Shown here: positions 30,736 to 38,711 of the stretch, piece by piece
How positions within the stretch are numbered: position 1 is the stretch's first letter
How the letters are laid out: every line of letters starts with the position of its first letter
From: Streptococcus massiliensis DSM 18628
GTDB lineage: Bacteria > Bacillota > Bacilli > Lactobacillales > Streptococcaceae
Length of the DNA stretch: 64,000 nucleotides
NCBI RefSeq assembly: GCF_000380065.1
Contig: NZ_KB904365.1
Span: forward strand, 1 to 64,000
Direction of reading: 5' to 3'
Translations under genes and position numbers: made by a program
Notes under the pieces: generated by a model
Databases searched by the model: none
The model's input: only the letters and a program-made list of their open reading frames with translations
Told to the model about the DNA's origin: nothing

Positions 30736-31651
30736 GATGACCTCCATTTTTCTCTGTGATTTTGAGAAATAACTCTTCAAGACGATTTGATTTATTACGC
30801 ATCGAAAGAACCTGACTTCCCTGTTCACTTAGTTGTTGAAAGAGCGAGTTCAACCCTTGACCACGCTCCACCTGCACTTCCAAAGTACCATTTTCAAAAG
30901 TCGTTGGATAGCCTATTATCTTTGGCGACAGGCTGTTATTCTCTAAGTCCAAGAGAATGGTCTCCGTCTGCAACTTAGCAAGCAAGTCTTTCATGCTGGT
31001 ATTTTCGATGACCTGCCCCGACTGGATAATGCCGATATGACGACAAAGCATCTCTGCTTCTTCTAGATAGTGGGTCGTTAGGATAATCGTTGTCCCAGCT
31101 TCATTTAGCTGGCGCAGAAAATCCCACATTTCACGGCGCAACTCAATATCCACTCCTGCCGTTGGCTCATCTAAAATGAGTAACTTTGGCTCGTGCATCA
31201 AGGCACGCGCAATCATCAAACGACGCTTCATTCCGCCCGACAGCATACGAGCCTTCTCATGTCGCTTGTCCCAAAGATTGGACTGTTTGAGATAAAATTC
31301 GCTGCGCTCCAGCGCTACTTGACGCGGAACACCATAGTAACCCGCCTGATTGACTACAATCTGCTGTACGGTTTCAAATTGATTAAAATTAAACTCCTGC
31401 GGCACGACACCAATCTGTTGCTTGGCACGAACCAAATCCTTATCGAGGTCATATCCAAAAATCTTGACCTGACCAGACGTTTTATTAATGAGTGAAGTCA
31501 AAATCCCAATGGTCGTTGATTTTCCTGCTCCATTTGGCCCGAGAAGGGCATAAAAATCCCCTTCCTCCACCGTCAAATCAATCCCTTTCAGAGCCTCTAC
31601 GCCTGTGTCATAGGTCTTAACCAGATCTAATATTTCGAGTGCGTATGACAT
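30728..31651 (-). CDS. ABC-2 transporter ATPase, YadG/CcmA-like
   Basis: 307 residues from the ATG at 31651 (MSYALEILDLVKTYD; GAGGTGG upstream). Walker A GPNGAGKSTT, Q-loop VVPQEFNFN, signature MLSGGMKRRLMIARAL, Walker B LLILDEPTAGVD, switch His LTTHYLEEAE, and a ~90-residue C-terminal extension typical of drug-export ATPases. Partner of the permease at 29965. Confidence 0.9.
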   Translation of the reverse strand: MSYALEILDLVKTYDTGVEALKGIDLTVEEGDFYALLGPNGAGKSTTIGILTSLINKTSGQVKIFGYDLDKDLVRAKQQIGVVPQEFNFNQFETVQQIVVNQAGYYGVPRQVALERSEFYLKQSNLWDKRHEKARMLSGGMKRRLMIARALMHEPKLLILDEPTAGVDIELRREMWDFLRQLNEAGTTIILTTHYLEEAEMLCRHIGIIQSGQVIENTSMKDLLAKLQTETILLDLENNSLSPKIIGYPTTFENGTLEVQVERGQGLNSLFQQLSEQGSQVLSMRNKSNRLEELFLKITEKNGGHHV

Positions 31652-31819
31652 TTTCCACCTCTTTCTCCGTATTTCAAGGATTAATTGTAGCACTTTCACT
31701 TGGAAATGAAAAGAAAAATTGCTCAAAATTCTGTTAATTATGGTAAACTAATTTTAACTAGACGTTCTGTATCATTCAACTAGACGAAGCTAAAACGAAA
31801 AGTAAATAAGGAGATAAAG

Positions 31820-32398
31820 ATGCCCACTGAACGTGAAAAAATGCTGGCTGGAGACTGGTACGACGCCAACTATGACTCTGAATTAGTCCAGAAAAGGATA
31901 GCGGCTCAAGATCTGTGTTTTGAACTCAATCAGCTAAAACCCAGCCAAATCAAAGAGCGTCAAGAAGTCTTACAAAAGCTCCTTGGTCAAGATTACCAAG
32001 GCTTGGTACTACTCAGCCCCTTCACCTGCGACTATGGGGAAAATATCAACTTTGGAAAAGACTGCTTTGTTAACATCAACTGCTACTTTATGGACGGTGC
32101 ACCAATTAGCCTCGACAACAATGTCTTTGTCGGTCCGTCAACTGGATTTTACACAGCTAATCACCCTCTGGATTACAAGCGGCGCAATCAGGGTTTGGAA
32201 AAAGCACTACCTATTCGCGTTGGCGATAATGTTTGGTTTGGTGCCAATGTCAATGTCATGCCCGGTGTCACTATTGGCAGCGGCTGCGTGGTTGCGTCAG
32301 GCAGTGTCGTCACCAAGGATATGCCTGACAATACGCTTGTCGCTGGCGTACCTGCCCAAGTGGTCAAATACATTGATCAAGAAAAAGAAATCCTCTAA
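31820..32398 (+). CDS. Maltose/galactoside O-acetyltransferase (LbH family)
   Basis: 192 residues. N-terminal helical MPTEREKMLAGDWYDANYDSEL is the Maa domain. Left-handed beta-helix hexapeptides follow from about residue 70 (FGKDCFVNINCYF; VGDNVWFGANVNV; MPGVTIGSGCVVASGSVV), with the active-site His in TANHPLD. It uses acetyl-CoA to acetylate sugars. Plus-strand pair with the HAD phosphatase 15 bp downstream; AAGGAG before the ATG. Confidence 0.9.
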   Translation: MPTEREKMLAGDWYDANYDSELVQKRIAAQDLCFELNQLKPSQIKERQEVLQKLLGQDYQGLVLLSPFTCDYGENINFGKDCFVNINCYFMDGAPISLDNNVFVGPSTGFYTANHPLDYKRRNQGLEKALPIRVGDNVWFGANVNVMPGVTIGSGCVVASGSVVTKDMPDNTLVAGVPAQVVKYIDQEKEIL

Positions 32399-32413
32399 AA
32401 CAAAGGAGAAACT

Positions 32414-33232
32414 ATGGATATTAAAGTCATTGCTACCGATATGGATGGAACCTTTCTTAATCAAGAAAACGATTATGATAGAGAACGTTTTTCTAAAATT
32501 TTCACTAAATTGCAAGAAAGAGACATTAAGTTTGTCCCAATCAGCGGCAACCAGTACTACCAGATAAGATCTTTCTTTCCTCATCTGGAGCAGGAGTTGA
32601 CTATTGTCAGTGAAAATGGCGCCTATATCGTTGAACAAGGGAAAGTTATCAAGAGCCATCGTTTACCTCTTGACTTGGTGAGGGCTGTTTTGGACTATCT
32701 ACTTAAGCATAACTTAGAGATGGAATTGAGCCTTTGTGGAGAAAAAGCTACCTACATTCTTGACAAGGTAGAACCAGAGGTCAAGGACTTTTTTGCAATC
32801 TATAGCCATCGTTTAGAGATGATTGAGAGCTTCCACCAACTTCCCGATGATCACTTTCTCAAATTTTCCTTTAATACTCCACTAGAGATGACACAAAAAA
32901 TCATTGACGACTTGCATCAAGTAATGGGCAATCAGATTGAAGCTGTTACTAGCGGTCATGGGAATATTGATATTATCGCCAGAGGAATTAACAAAGGAAG
33001 TGCTATGAGCTATCTCCTTAAGCACTGGGGCTACAGCCCTGAGCAACTCTTAGCTTTTGGCGATGGGAATAATGACCTACAAATGCTAGAGTTAGCAAAA
33101 TATGGTTATGCAATGGCAAACGGTAGCAAGGAAATCAAAGAGATTACCAATTTTCGCGCTCCAGATAATAACAAGAGCGGAGTGCTGCAAGTCATTGAGG
33201 AATATCTGGAAAAGATAGAAAAGGACAACTAG
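32414..33232 (+). CDS. Cof-type HAD-IIB phosphatase
   Basis: 272 residues. Motif I IATDMDGTFL with nucleophile Asp, motif II PISGNQYYQ, motif III Lys in GINKGSAMSYLLKHWG, motif IV FGDGNNDLQMLELA. The C2B cap lies between motifs II and III. Relatives act on sugar phosphates or flavin nucleotides. Co-transcribed with the acetyltransferase; a hairpin terminator follows. Confidence 0.9.
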   Translation: MDIKVIATDMDGTFLNQENDYDRERFSKIFTKLQERDIKFVPISGNQYYQIRSFFPHLEQELTIVSENGAYIVEQGKVIKSHRLPLDLVRAVLDYLLKHNLEMELSLCGEKATYILDKVEPEVKDFFAIYSHRLEMIESFHQLPDDHFLKFSFNTPLEMTQKIIDDLHQVMGNQIEAVTSGHGNIDIIARGINKGSAMSYLLKHWGYSPEQLLAFGDGNNDLQMLELAKYGYAMANGSKEIKEITNFRAPDNNKSGVLQVIEEYLEKIEKDN

Positions 33233-33253
33233 TTTCGGCTGGTCGTCCTTTTT
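33219..33253. terminator. Bidirectional terminator between the HAD gene and rarA
   Basis: AAAGGAC-AACTAG ... CTGGT-C-GTCCTTTTT forms a stem with A-rich and T-rich flanks, overlapping the 3' end of the HAD gene and facing the convergent rarA gene. Confidence 0.7.
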
Positions 33254-33259
33254 ATTGAC

Positions 33260-34585
33260 TTAAGTGCTATGATTTTCTTTCCACTCTTTGATATAGTCTA
33301 ATCGCTGCTGAATTTTACGCTCATTCCCTTCTTGTGTCGGCTGATAATATTCATGTGTCGCAATGCTTTCTGGGCGTGTTGACATGGTAGTTAATTTATC
33401 CTCAAACGAATGCGCTAATTGATAACCCTTGCCATAGCCAACCTCTTTCATCAGTTTGGTTGCCGCATTGCGCAAATGAAGAGGCACTGGCTCATCAATG
33501 GTTGCTTTAATATCTTTTTGGACAGCCAGTCTTGCCTTGTAGGTCGCATTCGACTTGGGTGCAAGCGAAAGATAAATGACTGCTTGAGTCAAATGCACAT
33601 CGCATTCCGGCAACCCGATATAGCGACATGCTTGAAAGACATTGACCGCAAGGTTAAGAGCACTATTATCTGCCAGCCCAATATCCTCGCTGGCAAAGCG
33701 AATCAAGCGCCGCGCAATATAAATCGGATCTTCCCCACCCTCTAGCATTCGTCCCAACCAATAGATAGCCGAGTCAACATCACTATTACGCATAGACTTA
33801 TGGAGAGCAGAGATAATATTGTAATGCTCTTCCCCGTCTTTATCGTAATAAGCTGTCTTCTTGCCCAGCACATCTACTAACAGCTCCTCTTTAACCTCAA
33901 CCTTTTTGTCTTTGATGTCACTGTTGATAACCAGCATTTCCAAAGCATTGAGCGCAGAGCGAGCATCACCATTAGAATAAATAGCCATCTGTTCTAAAAT
34001 ATCTTGGCTAATGGAGATTTTCAAATCTGGAAAGGCTAAAGGAGAAGCTAATACCCTCTCCAGCAGGACTATAATATCTTCTTTGTTTAGTTGTTTGAGA
34101 ATGAACACTCGCGTCCGAGATAAAAGCGCGGAATTGACTTCAAAAGAAGGATTTTCTGTCGTTGCACCAATCAAGATGATACTACCTTTTTCTACATAGG
34201 GCAAAAAAGCATCCTGCTGCGCCTTGTTAAAACGATGAATTTCATCGATAAAAACAATGGTGCGCTCACCTAGATGGCGACTTTTCTCCGCTTCATTCAT
34301 AATTGCACGAATTTCTTTAATACCGTTCATGACGGCACTAAAAGTGACGAATTTTGATTTCGTTTTCTTGGCAATGATTTCTGCCAAAGTTGTCTTACCC
34401 ACTCCCGGCGGACCCCAGAAAATCATGGAAGAAACTTGGTCTTTCTCAATCATTTCCCGCAAAAACTTTCCCTGTCCTACTAGGTGCTCTTGCCCGACGA
34501 AGTCTTCTAAATTCTGTAGGCGCACTCGACTTGCTAAGGGTGCGGTTTGCAAGAGTTCATCATCGAATAAAGAGGTTTGCGGCAT
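33260..34585 (-). CDS. rarA: Replication-associated recombination ATPase RarA/MgsA
   Basis: 441 residues, AAA+ clamp-loader relative acting at stalled forks. N-terminal PLASRVRLQNLEDFVGQEHL, Walker A GPPGVGKTTLAE, Walker B IVFIDEIHRFNKAQQDAFLP, sensor 1 GATTENPSFEVNSALLSR, sensor 2 region NGDARSALNALE, and a C-terminal tetramerisation domain with KSMRNSDVDSAIYWLGRMLEGGEDPIYIARR. Complete. Confidence 0.94.
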   Translation of the reverse strand: MPQTSLFDDELLQTAPLASRVRLQNLEDFVGQEHLVGQGKFLREMIEKDQVSSMIFWGPPGVGKTTLAEIIAKKTKSKFVTFSAVMNGIKEIRAIMNEAEKSRHLGERTIVFIDEIHRFNKAQQDAFLPYVEKGSIILIGATTENPSFEVNSALLSRTRVFILKQLNKEDIIVLLERVLASPLAFPDLKISISQDILEQMAIYSNGDARSALNALEMLVINSDIKDKKVEVKEELLVDVLGKKTAYYDKDGEEHYNIISALHKSMRNSDVDSAIYWLGRMLEGGEDPIYIARRLIRFASEDIGLADNSALNLAVNVFQACRYIGLPECDVHLTQAVIYLSLAPKSNATYKARLAVQKDIKATIDEPVPLHLRNAATKLMKEVGYGKGYQLAHSFEDKLTTMSTRPESIATHEYYQPTQEGNERKIQQRLDYIKEWKENHST

Positions 34586-34615
34586 GACTAACTCCTTTCA
34601 TTAAGAAAACCTTAT

Positions 34616-35128
34616 TTAGCCTTTATATGCTAACAAACGCGCGGTATAAACGGCTTGTCCTGAGTGCATGACCGCGTCATCGACGCTGGAAACCAAGCGC
34701 ACTCCACGTGTCACGGCTGGTGTCCAAGAACGGTCAACAATGTCTTCCAAACTTTCTGGCGATAGATTGCGCAAATAATCCACCGCAAGAGCGACCGTTG
34801 CCCGCAAATAGCTTTGCAAGAGTTCCTTATCTGCCACTACCACTTTAGCCGCTTCTTCGGGCGTATGGCGCCAATCCTCGGTGTCGTCTGGCAAATCAAG
34901 GGCAAATTTTTCCTTCCAACCTTGGCTAAACCAAAGTTGGTCTTGCCCCGCCAAAGGAGCCGTCTGATAATCCAGCATGCGCGCGGTGTGTCAGATGAGC
35001 CAAGTGACCGACTTAATGGTCGGATAAGGCATGGTGTTGCTTTCTGCCACCGTCAGTTTATCCAAAACATCCATAAAACGCTCCTCTGCTCGGAGTAAGG
35101 TATCACTCAATAATTGCAAATCGTTCAT
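34616..35128 (-). pseudogene. DinB-family protein with an in-frame stop
   Basis: From the ATG at 35128 the frame encodes MNDLQLLSDTLLRAEERFMD, VLDKLTVAESNTMPYPT, IKSVTWLI and then TGA (34991-34993, codon 46). It continues in the same frame as HTARMLDYQTAPLAGQDQLW to the stop at 34616 (170 residues in all). Family members have Trp at the stop position (TGG to TGA). Putative metal His residues (HTARMLD; DAVMHSGQ) remain. DinB proteins are four-helix metal proteins, often thiol-dependent transferases. The 3' part alone could be translated from the ATG at 34978 but would lack helix 1. Confidence 0.75.
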
Positions 35129-35156
35129 TTTTCTAGCTCCTTTTTATTTTTCTGCC

Positions 35157-35340
35157 TCGTCGCCCTAGGCGACGAAATAAATTCAAGTTCAATCTCGCTG
35201 TCGGCCAGGGCGACGAGACTAATTCATGCTCAGCCACGCTATCGGCGCGGGCGACGAAGAAAATCTAAACTCATTCACGCCGTCGACCAGGGCGACGAAG
35301 TAAAATCAAGCTCAGGCACGTTGTCGGCGCGGGCGACGAA
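35157..35340. repeat. Tandem array of four 41-bp units plus a partial fifth
   Basis: Units start at 35171, 35212, 35253 and 35294 and each begin GACGA and end GGGC; a partial fifth starts at 35335. Units 1 and 3 share CCAGGGC, and units 2 and 4 share TCGGCGCGGGC, indicating an 82-bp higher-order duplication. A palindrome TCGTCGCC-CTA-GGCGACGA (35157-35175) sits at the left edge. The array fills the gap between the DinB pseudogene and the truncated SnoaL gene and supplies that gene's last codons. Confidence 0.85.
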
Positions 35341-35623
35341 ACAAATCAGATACTTTTAATACATAGTCCGCCCCGACTTGGTGGGTGTGGAGAGCAACCA
35401 AATCGCCCTCACTAATGGCGCGGACAAAGTCGATTGACTTATCAGGATAATCGCGCTGCATGCGCTCAAAATAGTCGATAAAACCAGCCTTGCCATCCTC
35501 CACGGCTGGATTATGCTGGATATAGTCGTCTCCGACATAGAGCTCCACCGCCTTTTTCGGATTGCCCTCAAAGGCCGTACGGTAAAAATCAATGGCATCT
35601 TGCTTGTTTGTTTCTAAAGTCAT
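35312..35623 (-). CDS. SnoaL-like (NTF2-fold) protein, C-terminus replaced by repeat sequence
   Basis: 103 residues. MTLETNKQDAIDFYRTAFEG, NPKKAVELYVGDDYIQHNP and LVALHTHQVGADYVLK follow the SnoaL/NTF2 pattern. Family members then have a D-x-F-R-x-D-x-x-G-K-I-x-E-H-W-D strand, which is missing here. Instead the frame ends SDLFRRPRRQRA inside the 41-bp repeat. The gene is therefore truncated and may be non-functional. Confidence 0.6.
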   Translation of the reverse strand: MTLETNKQDAIDFYRTAFEGNPKKAVELYVGDDYIQHNPAVEDGKAGFIDYFERMQRDYPDKSIDFVRAISEGDLVALHTHQVGADYVLKVSDLFRRPRRQRA

Positions 35624-35631
35624 CTCTCCTC

Positions 35632-37152
35632 CTATTTTTTCAATAAACCATGCTTAGTCAAATACTCACGCGCGACCTTCTCGGCGGATTTGCCCTTAAC
35701 CTTGACTTGGTAGTTCATATCGCTCATCTCGCTAGCGGTGATTTTCCCAGCCAGCTTATTGAGAATGTTCTTCAGCTCAGGGTGTTTTTTCAGCGTTTCT
35801 TGACGCAAAAGCGGTGCTCCTTGATAAGGCGGAAAGAGCTCTTTATTGTCCTTTAGCACCACCAAATCATACTGGATAAGCTCGCTATCGGTCGAATAAG
35901 CGTCGGTAATCTGAATATCGCCCTTTTGAATGGCTTGATACCGCAGGGCTGGTTCCAGAGTCTTAACCTGCAAATTCAGCCCATACTTACTCTTTAAGCC
36001 CTTGTTGCCGTCCTCACGGTCGTTAAATTCCAGTGTGAAACCTGCCGTCGCTGTCTTTTCCACCTTCTTCAGGTCAGCTATGGTCTTGAGCTCATTTTTC
36101 TCTGCAAAATCACGCTTGACTGCTACTGCGTAAGTATTTTGATAAGCCATAGGTTTGAGCAACGCTAACTTGTCCTGCTGCAAAATCCCCTCACGTGCCG
36201 CTTCGTAGACCTGTTCAGGATTGTTGGTTGTCTGTGGCGGGTTTCGGAGTAAACTTGATGTCACCGTCCCAGTGAACTCAGGATAGAGGTCAATATCCCC
36301 CTTTTTCAAAGCCTCATAGAGAAAGCTGGTCTTACCGAAGTTAGGCTTGGTCTCCACCGCCAAGTTTGAATTTTTCTCGATAAGGAGTTTGTACATGTTG
36401 ATGAGGATTTCAGGCTCAGGCCCTAACTTTCCAGCCACCACCACGGTTTCCTTCTGCATTTTTTGGGAAATGGCTGGCGCAAAAGAACCAGCAAGCCCTA
36501 GTACCAAGACTAGAAAGGCAACCAAGATCTGCTTAAACCTAGCTTTTTCCAAAAACTTGATACTGTAGTTAAAAAGGAATGCCAAGGCTGCCGATGACAG
36601 CGCCCCAATCAAAATCAGGCTGCTGTCATTGCGGTCAATTCCCAAAAGAATAAAAGACCCCAGACCGCCAGCGCCAATCAGAGCCGCTAAGGTCGCCGTC
36701 CCGATAATCATAACTGCCGCTGTCCGAACGCCCGACACGATGACTGGCAGCGCCAGAGCCAATTCAAACTTTTTCAAGCGTTCCCAACGAGTCATGCCAA
36801 AAGCCGTTGCCGCTTCTATCAAATTTGGGTCAATTTGTGCCAGTCCCGTCACCGTATTTTGCAAAATGGGAAAGAGGGCATAAATGACCAGCGCAGTAAT
36901 GGCTGGCGCCGCGCCAATTCCCATGAAAGGAATGAGCAAGCCCAAGATAGCCAGCGAAGGAAGAGTCTGAAAAATCCCCGTCAGCTGCAACACTGCTTCT
37001 GACAGGCGCTTGGAGCGATGCAGCCAGATACCCAGAGGCAGAGCAATGAGCATGGCGATTAAAAGCGCCGCAAGAGAAAGCTGTAAATGCTGGAGCAGGG
37101 CTGCCCACCAGTCACTGGAGCGTTCCTCAAAGGTCATTAGTAAATCTTTCAT
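35632..37152 (-). CDS. Choline/glycine-betaine ABC transporter permease fused to substrate-binding domain (ProWX/OpuBB-BC type)
   Basis: 506 residues. Residues 1 to ~205 form the permease with five or six helices and the EAA-like loop [24 protein letters not shown]. After a further helix (~212-230), residues ~235-506 form an OpuAC-type binding domain outside the cell ([39 protein letters not shown]). It imports choline, betaine or carnitine. It overlaps the ATPase by 4 bp. The marR-ATPase-fusion order matches the pneumococcal choline importer locus. Confidence 0.9.
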   Translation of the reverse strand: MKDLLMTFEERSSDWWAALLQHLQLSLAALLIAMLIALPLGIWLHRSKRLSEAVLQLTGIFQTLPSLAILGLLIPFMGIGAAPAITALVIYALFPILQNTVTGLAQIDPNLIEAATAFGMTRWERLKKFELALALPVIVSGVRTAAVMIIGTATLAALIGAGGLGSFILLGIDRNDSSLILIGALSSAALAFLFNYSIKFLEKARFKQILVAFLVLVLGLAGSFAPAISQKMQKETVVVAGKLGPEPEILINMYKLLIEKNSNLAVETKPNFGKTSFLYEALKKGDIDLYPEFTGTVTSSLLRNPPQTTNNPEQVYEAAREGILQQDKLALLKPMAYQNTYAVAVKRDFAEKNELKTIADLKKVEKTATAGFTLEFNDREDGNKGLKSKYGLNLQVKTLEPALRYQAIQKGDIQITDAYSTDSELIQYDLVVLKDNKELFPPYQGAPLLRQETLKKHPELKNILNKLAGKITASEMSDMNYQVKVKGKSAEKVAREYLTKHGLLKK

Positions 37153-37877
37153 CGGACTTCCTCCCCTTCAAACAAACTCTGGACAAAAGCATTCTTAGGC
37201 GCCGCCTTGATAGCGTCCGGCTTATCGCACTGAATCATTTGCCCTTGCGACAAAATGCAAATGCGGTCTGCCAAAGTCAGGGCTTCTTTCATATCGTGGG
37301 TGACAAAGACAATGGTCAAGCCCAAGTCCTCATGGAGCTGCTTGGTCAAATCCTGCAACTGCCGCCGCGAAATCGGATCCAAGGCCGAGAAGGGCTCATC
37401 CATCAGCAGCACCTTAGGCTGCGCCACAATCGCCCGCAAAATCCCAATCCGCTGCTGCTCACCGCCAGATAATTCTGCTGGATAGCGCTCCAGATACTTG
37501 TCCGCAGAAAGACCGACCTGCTCTAGCAAAGCCCGCGCCGCCTCGCGTCGCTCTTTCTTCGTCCAGCCCTTCATCTCAGGAATGAGCTCGATATTTTCTG
37601 CCACCGTCAGATTGGGGAAAAGGGCAATCTGTTGCAAGACATAGCCTGTGTCCAGCCGCAGCTGACGCAAATCCTTATCTCGAATATCTTCTTGATTGAG
37701 CAAAATCTTGCCGCTCGTCGGCTCAATCAAACGATTAAGCATTTTTAAAAGCGTCGTTTTTCCGCTACCACTAGGCCCAACCAAGACGAAAAACTCGCCT
37801 GCCTCAATGGTCAGAGATAGAGGCGCCAGCACCTGCTCCTCGCCATAGCTTTTACTGACTTCTTCAAATGAAATCAT
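37149..37877 (-). CDS. Choline/glycine-betaine ABC transporter ATPase (ProV/OpuBA type)
   Basis: 242 residues from the ATG at 37877; a GTG 12 bp upstream is too close to the GAAAGGTGG ribosome site. Walker [10 protein letters not shown], signature [15 protein letters not shown], Walker [14 protein letters not shown], switch VTHDMKEAL. It lacks the C-terminal CBS domains found in osmotically gated OpuA/ProV ATPases, which fits a nutrient importer more than an osmosensor. It overlaps marR and the permease gene by ATGA. Confidence 0.9.
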   Translation of the reverse strand: MISFEEVSKSYGEEQVLAPLSLTIEAGEFFVLVGPSGSGKTTLLKMLNRLIEPTSGKILLNQEDIRDKDLRQLRLDTGYVLQQIALFPNLTVAENIELIPEMKGWTKKERREAARALLEQVGLSADKYLERYPAELSGGEQQRIGILRAIVAQPKVLLMDEPFSALDPISRRQLQDLTKQLHEDLGLTIVFVTHDMKEALTLADRICILSQGQMIQCDKPDAIKAAPKNAFVQSLFEGEEVR

Positions 37878-38338
37878 ACTTTCTTCCACCTTTCGCTGTC
37901 TTCCACTTCCTGCAAATTCTGCAAAATCCTCATCAAATATCCCTCAACTTCTGCTCTTTCTGCTTGTGAAAATCCCTTATAAAAAATAGCATCCAACTGC
38001 TGGCTGACTTCTGCACCAACCTCTTCTTGACTGCGCCCCAGCTCAGTTAAATCAAATAATCGCTTGCGCTTGTCCTTAGGGTGGGAGGAGCTTTTTATCA
38101 AGCCTTTATCCTCCAAACGCTTAAGCATAGCGGTCAAGGTGTTGTTTGCCAAGCCCGTCTTTAAAGCCAAATCAGTTGCCGTCATCGGCGCCCATTTCCA
38201 GAGGCTAGAGAGAATTTTCCCCTGCTCTGCCGAATAGAGAGCCCGCCCGTCTGCCGCTAACAGTCGGTTAAAAAGCCGTCCGTTCAAGAGACGAATTTGC
38301 AAAGTTAAATAACCACCATTGTCAAAAGTTTCTGTCAT
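37874..38338 (-). CDS. MarR-family regulator of the choline/betaine importer
   Basis: 154 residues, winged helix: EQGKILSSLWKWAPMTATDLA, TGLANNTLTAMLKRLEDKGL (recognition helix), SSHPKDKRKRLFDLTELG (wing). It is the first gene of the three-gene operon, overlapping the ATPase by 4 bp, so it probably controls the importer. Paired TAGTTCTATAT direct repeats lie in its promoter. Confidence 0.88.
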   Translation of the reverse strand: MTETFDNGGYLTLQIRLLNGRLFNRLLAADGRALYSAEQGKILSSLWKWAPMTATDLALKTGLANNTLTAMLKRLEDKGLIKSSSHPKDKRKRLFDLTELGRSQEEVGAEVSQQLDAIFYKGFSQAERAEVEGYLMRILQNLQEVEDSERWKKV

Positions 38339-38352
38339 AAACTCCTCTTTCT

Positions 38353-38392
38353 ATATAGAACTAATTTCCTTATATATTACCATATAGAACTA
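38353..38392. promoter_or_regulatory. Direct repeats in the marR promoter
   Basis: ATATAGAACTA occurs twice, at 38353-38363 and 38382-38392, offset 29 bp (close to three helical turns), flanking the likely -10 region of the marR-opu operon. Probable binding sites for the MarR protein. Confidence 0.5.
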
Positions 38393-38493
38393 TTTTTGTA
38401 AAATATTTCGTTTCAATAATTTTTATCCAAAATAAAGGTCATATTAAAATGCAACTCTCTCGTCCATTCACCCTTAAATTTTGACTTAAGCTA

Positions 38494-38522
38494 TTTACAT
38501 TTTAAAAATATTATTATATAAT
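38494..38522 (+). promoter_or_regulatory. Promoter of the tracrRNA
   Basis: TTTACA (38494-38499), 17-bp spacer, perfect TATAAT (38517-38522). The expected start point at about 38529 matches the 5' end of the 89-nt S. pyogenes tracrRNA form (GTTGGAACC). Confidence 0.8.
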
Positions 38523-38528
38523 AAACGT

Positions 38529-38610
38529 GTTGGAACCATTCAGAACAACACAGCAAGTTAAAATAAGGCTTAGTCCGTACACAACTTGGGCGCCGATTCG
38601 GTGCTTTTTT
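38529..38610 (+). ncRNA. Type II-A tracrRNA, orphan and missing one stem-loop
   Basis: About 82 nt. Anti-repeat TTGGAACCATTCAGAACAA followed by CACAGCAAGTTAAAATAAGG would pair with the CRISPR repeat class GTTTTAGAGCTGTGTTGTTT... of S. thermophilus CRISPR3 and other streptococci. The nexus AAGGCTTAGTCCG is at 38565-38577 and the terminal hairpin GCGCCG-ATT-CGGTGC at 38590-38604, then six T. Compared with the S. pyogenes and CRISPR3 RNAs, about 7 nt that form the loop and 3' arm of the stem-loop after AACTTG are gone (here ACAACTTGGGCGCC). It has its own promoter. No cas9, cas1, cas2, csn2 or repeat-spacer array is in the window. Neighbours are a MarR/choline importer operon (divergent) and a histidine kinase gene (convergent). 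Confidence 0.88.
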
Positions 38611-38683
38611 ATTTGTCAACGCTTATAATTTATCAACTTTTATAAAGTAAACTTATTTTCAAAAGCAACCTCGCAGGATAATT

Positions 38684-38711
38684 AAAATCACAAGAACTTT
38701 CTTGTGATTTT
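38684..38711. terminator. Bidirectional terminator at the 3' end of the histidine kinase gene
   Basis: AAATCACAAGA-ACTT-TCTTGTGATTT with T-run on one side and A-run on the other. It closes the MacAB/two-component operon (minus strand). The 70 bp between it and the tracrRNA hold nothing I can recognise. Confidence 0.75.

Noticed and set aside
35114-35359. 81-codon plus-strand frame across the 41-bp repeats
   Set aside because: The 41-bp unit is not a multiple of three and the frame has no ribosome site; it is a by-product of the repeat composition.
38340-38711. Possible CRISPR array, leader or cas remnant around the tracrRNA
   Set aside because: I found no second copy of the expected GTTTTAGAGC-type repeat and no reading frame resembling Cas9, Cas1, Cas2 or Csn2; only promoter, tracrRNA and terminator signals are present.
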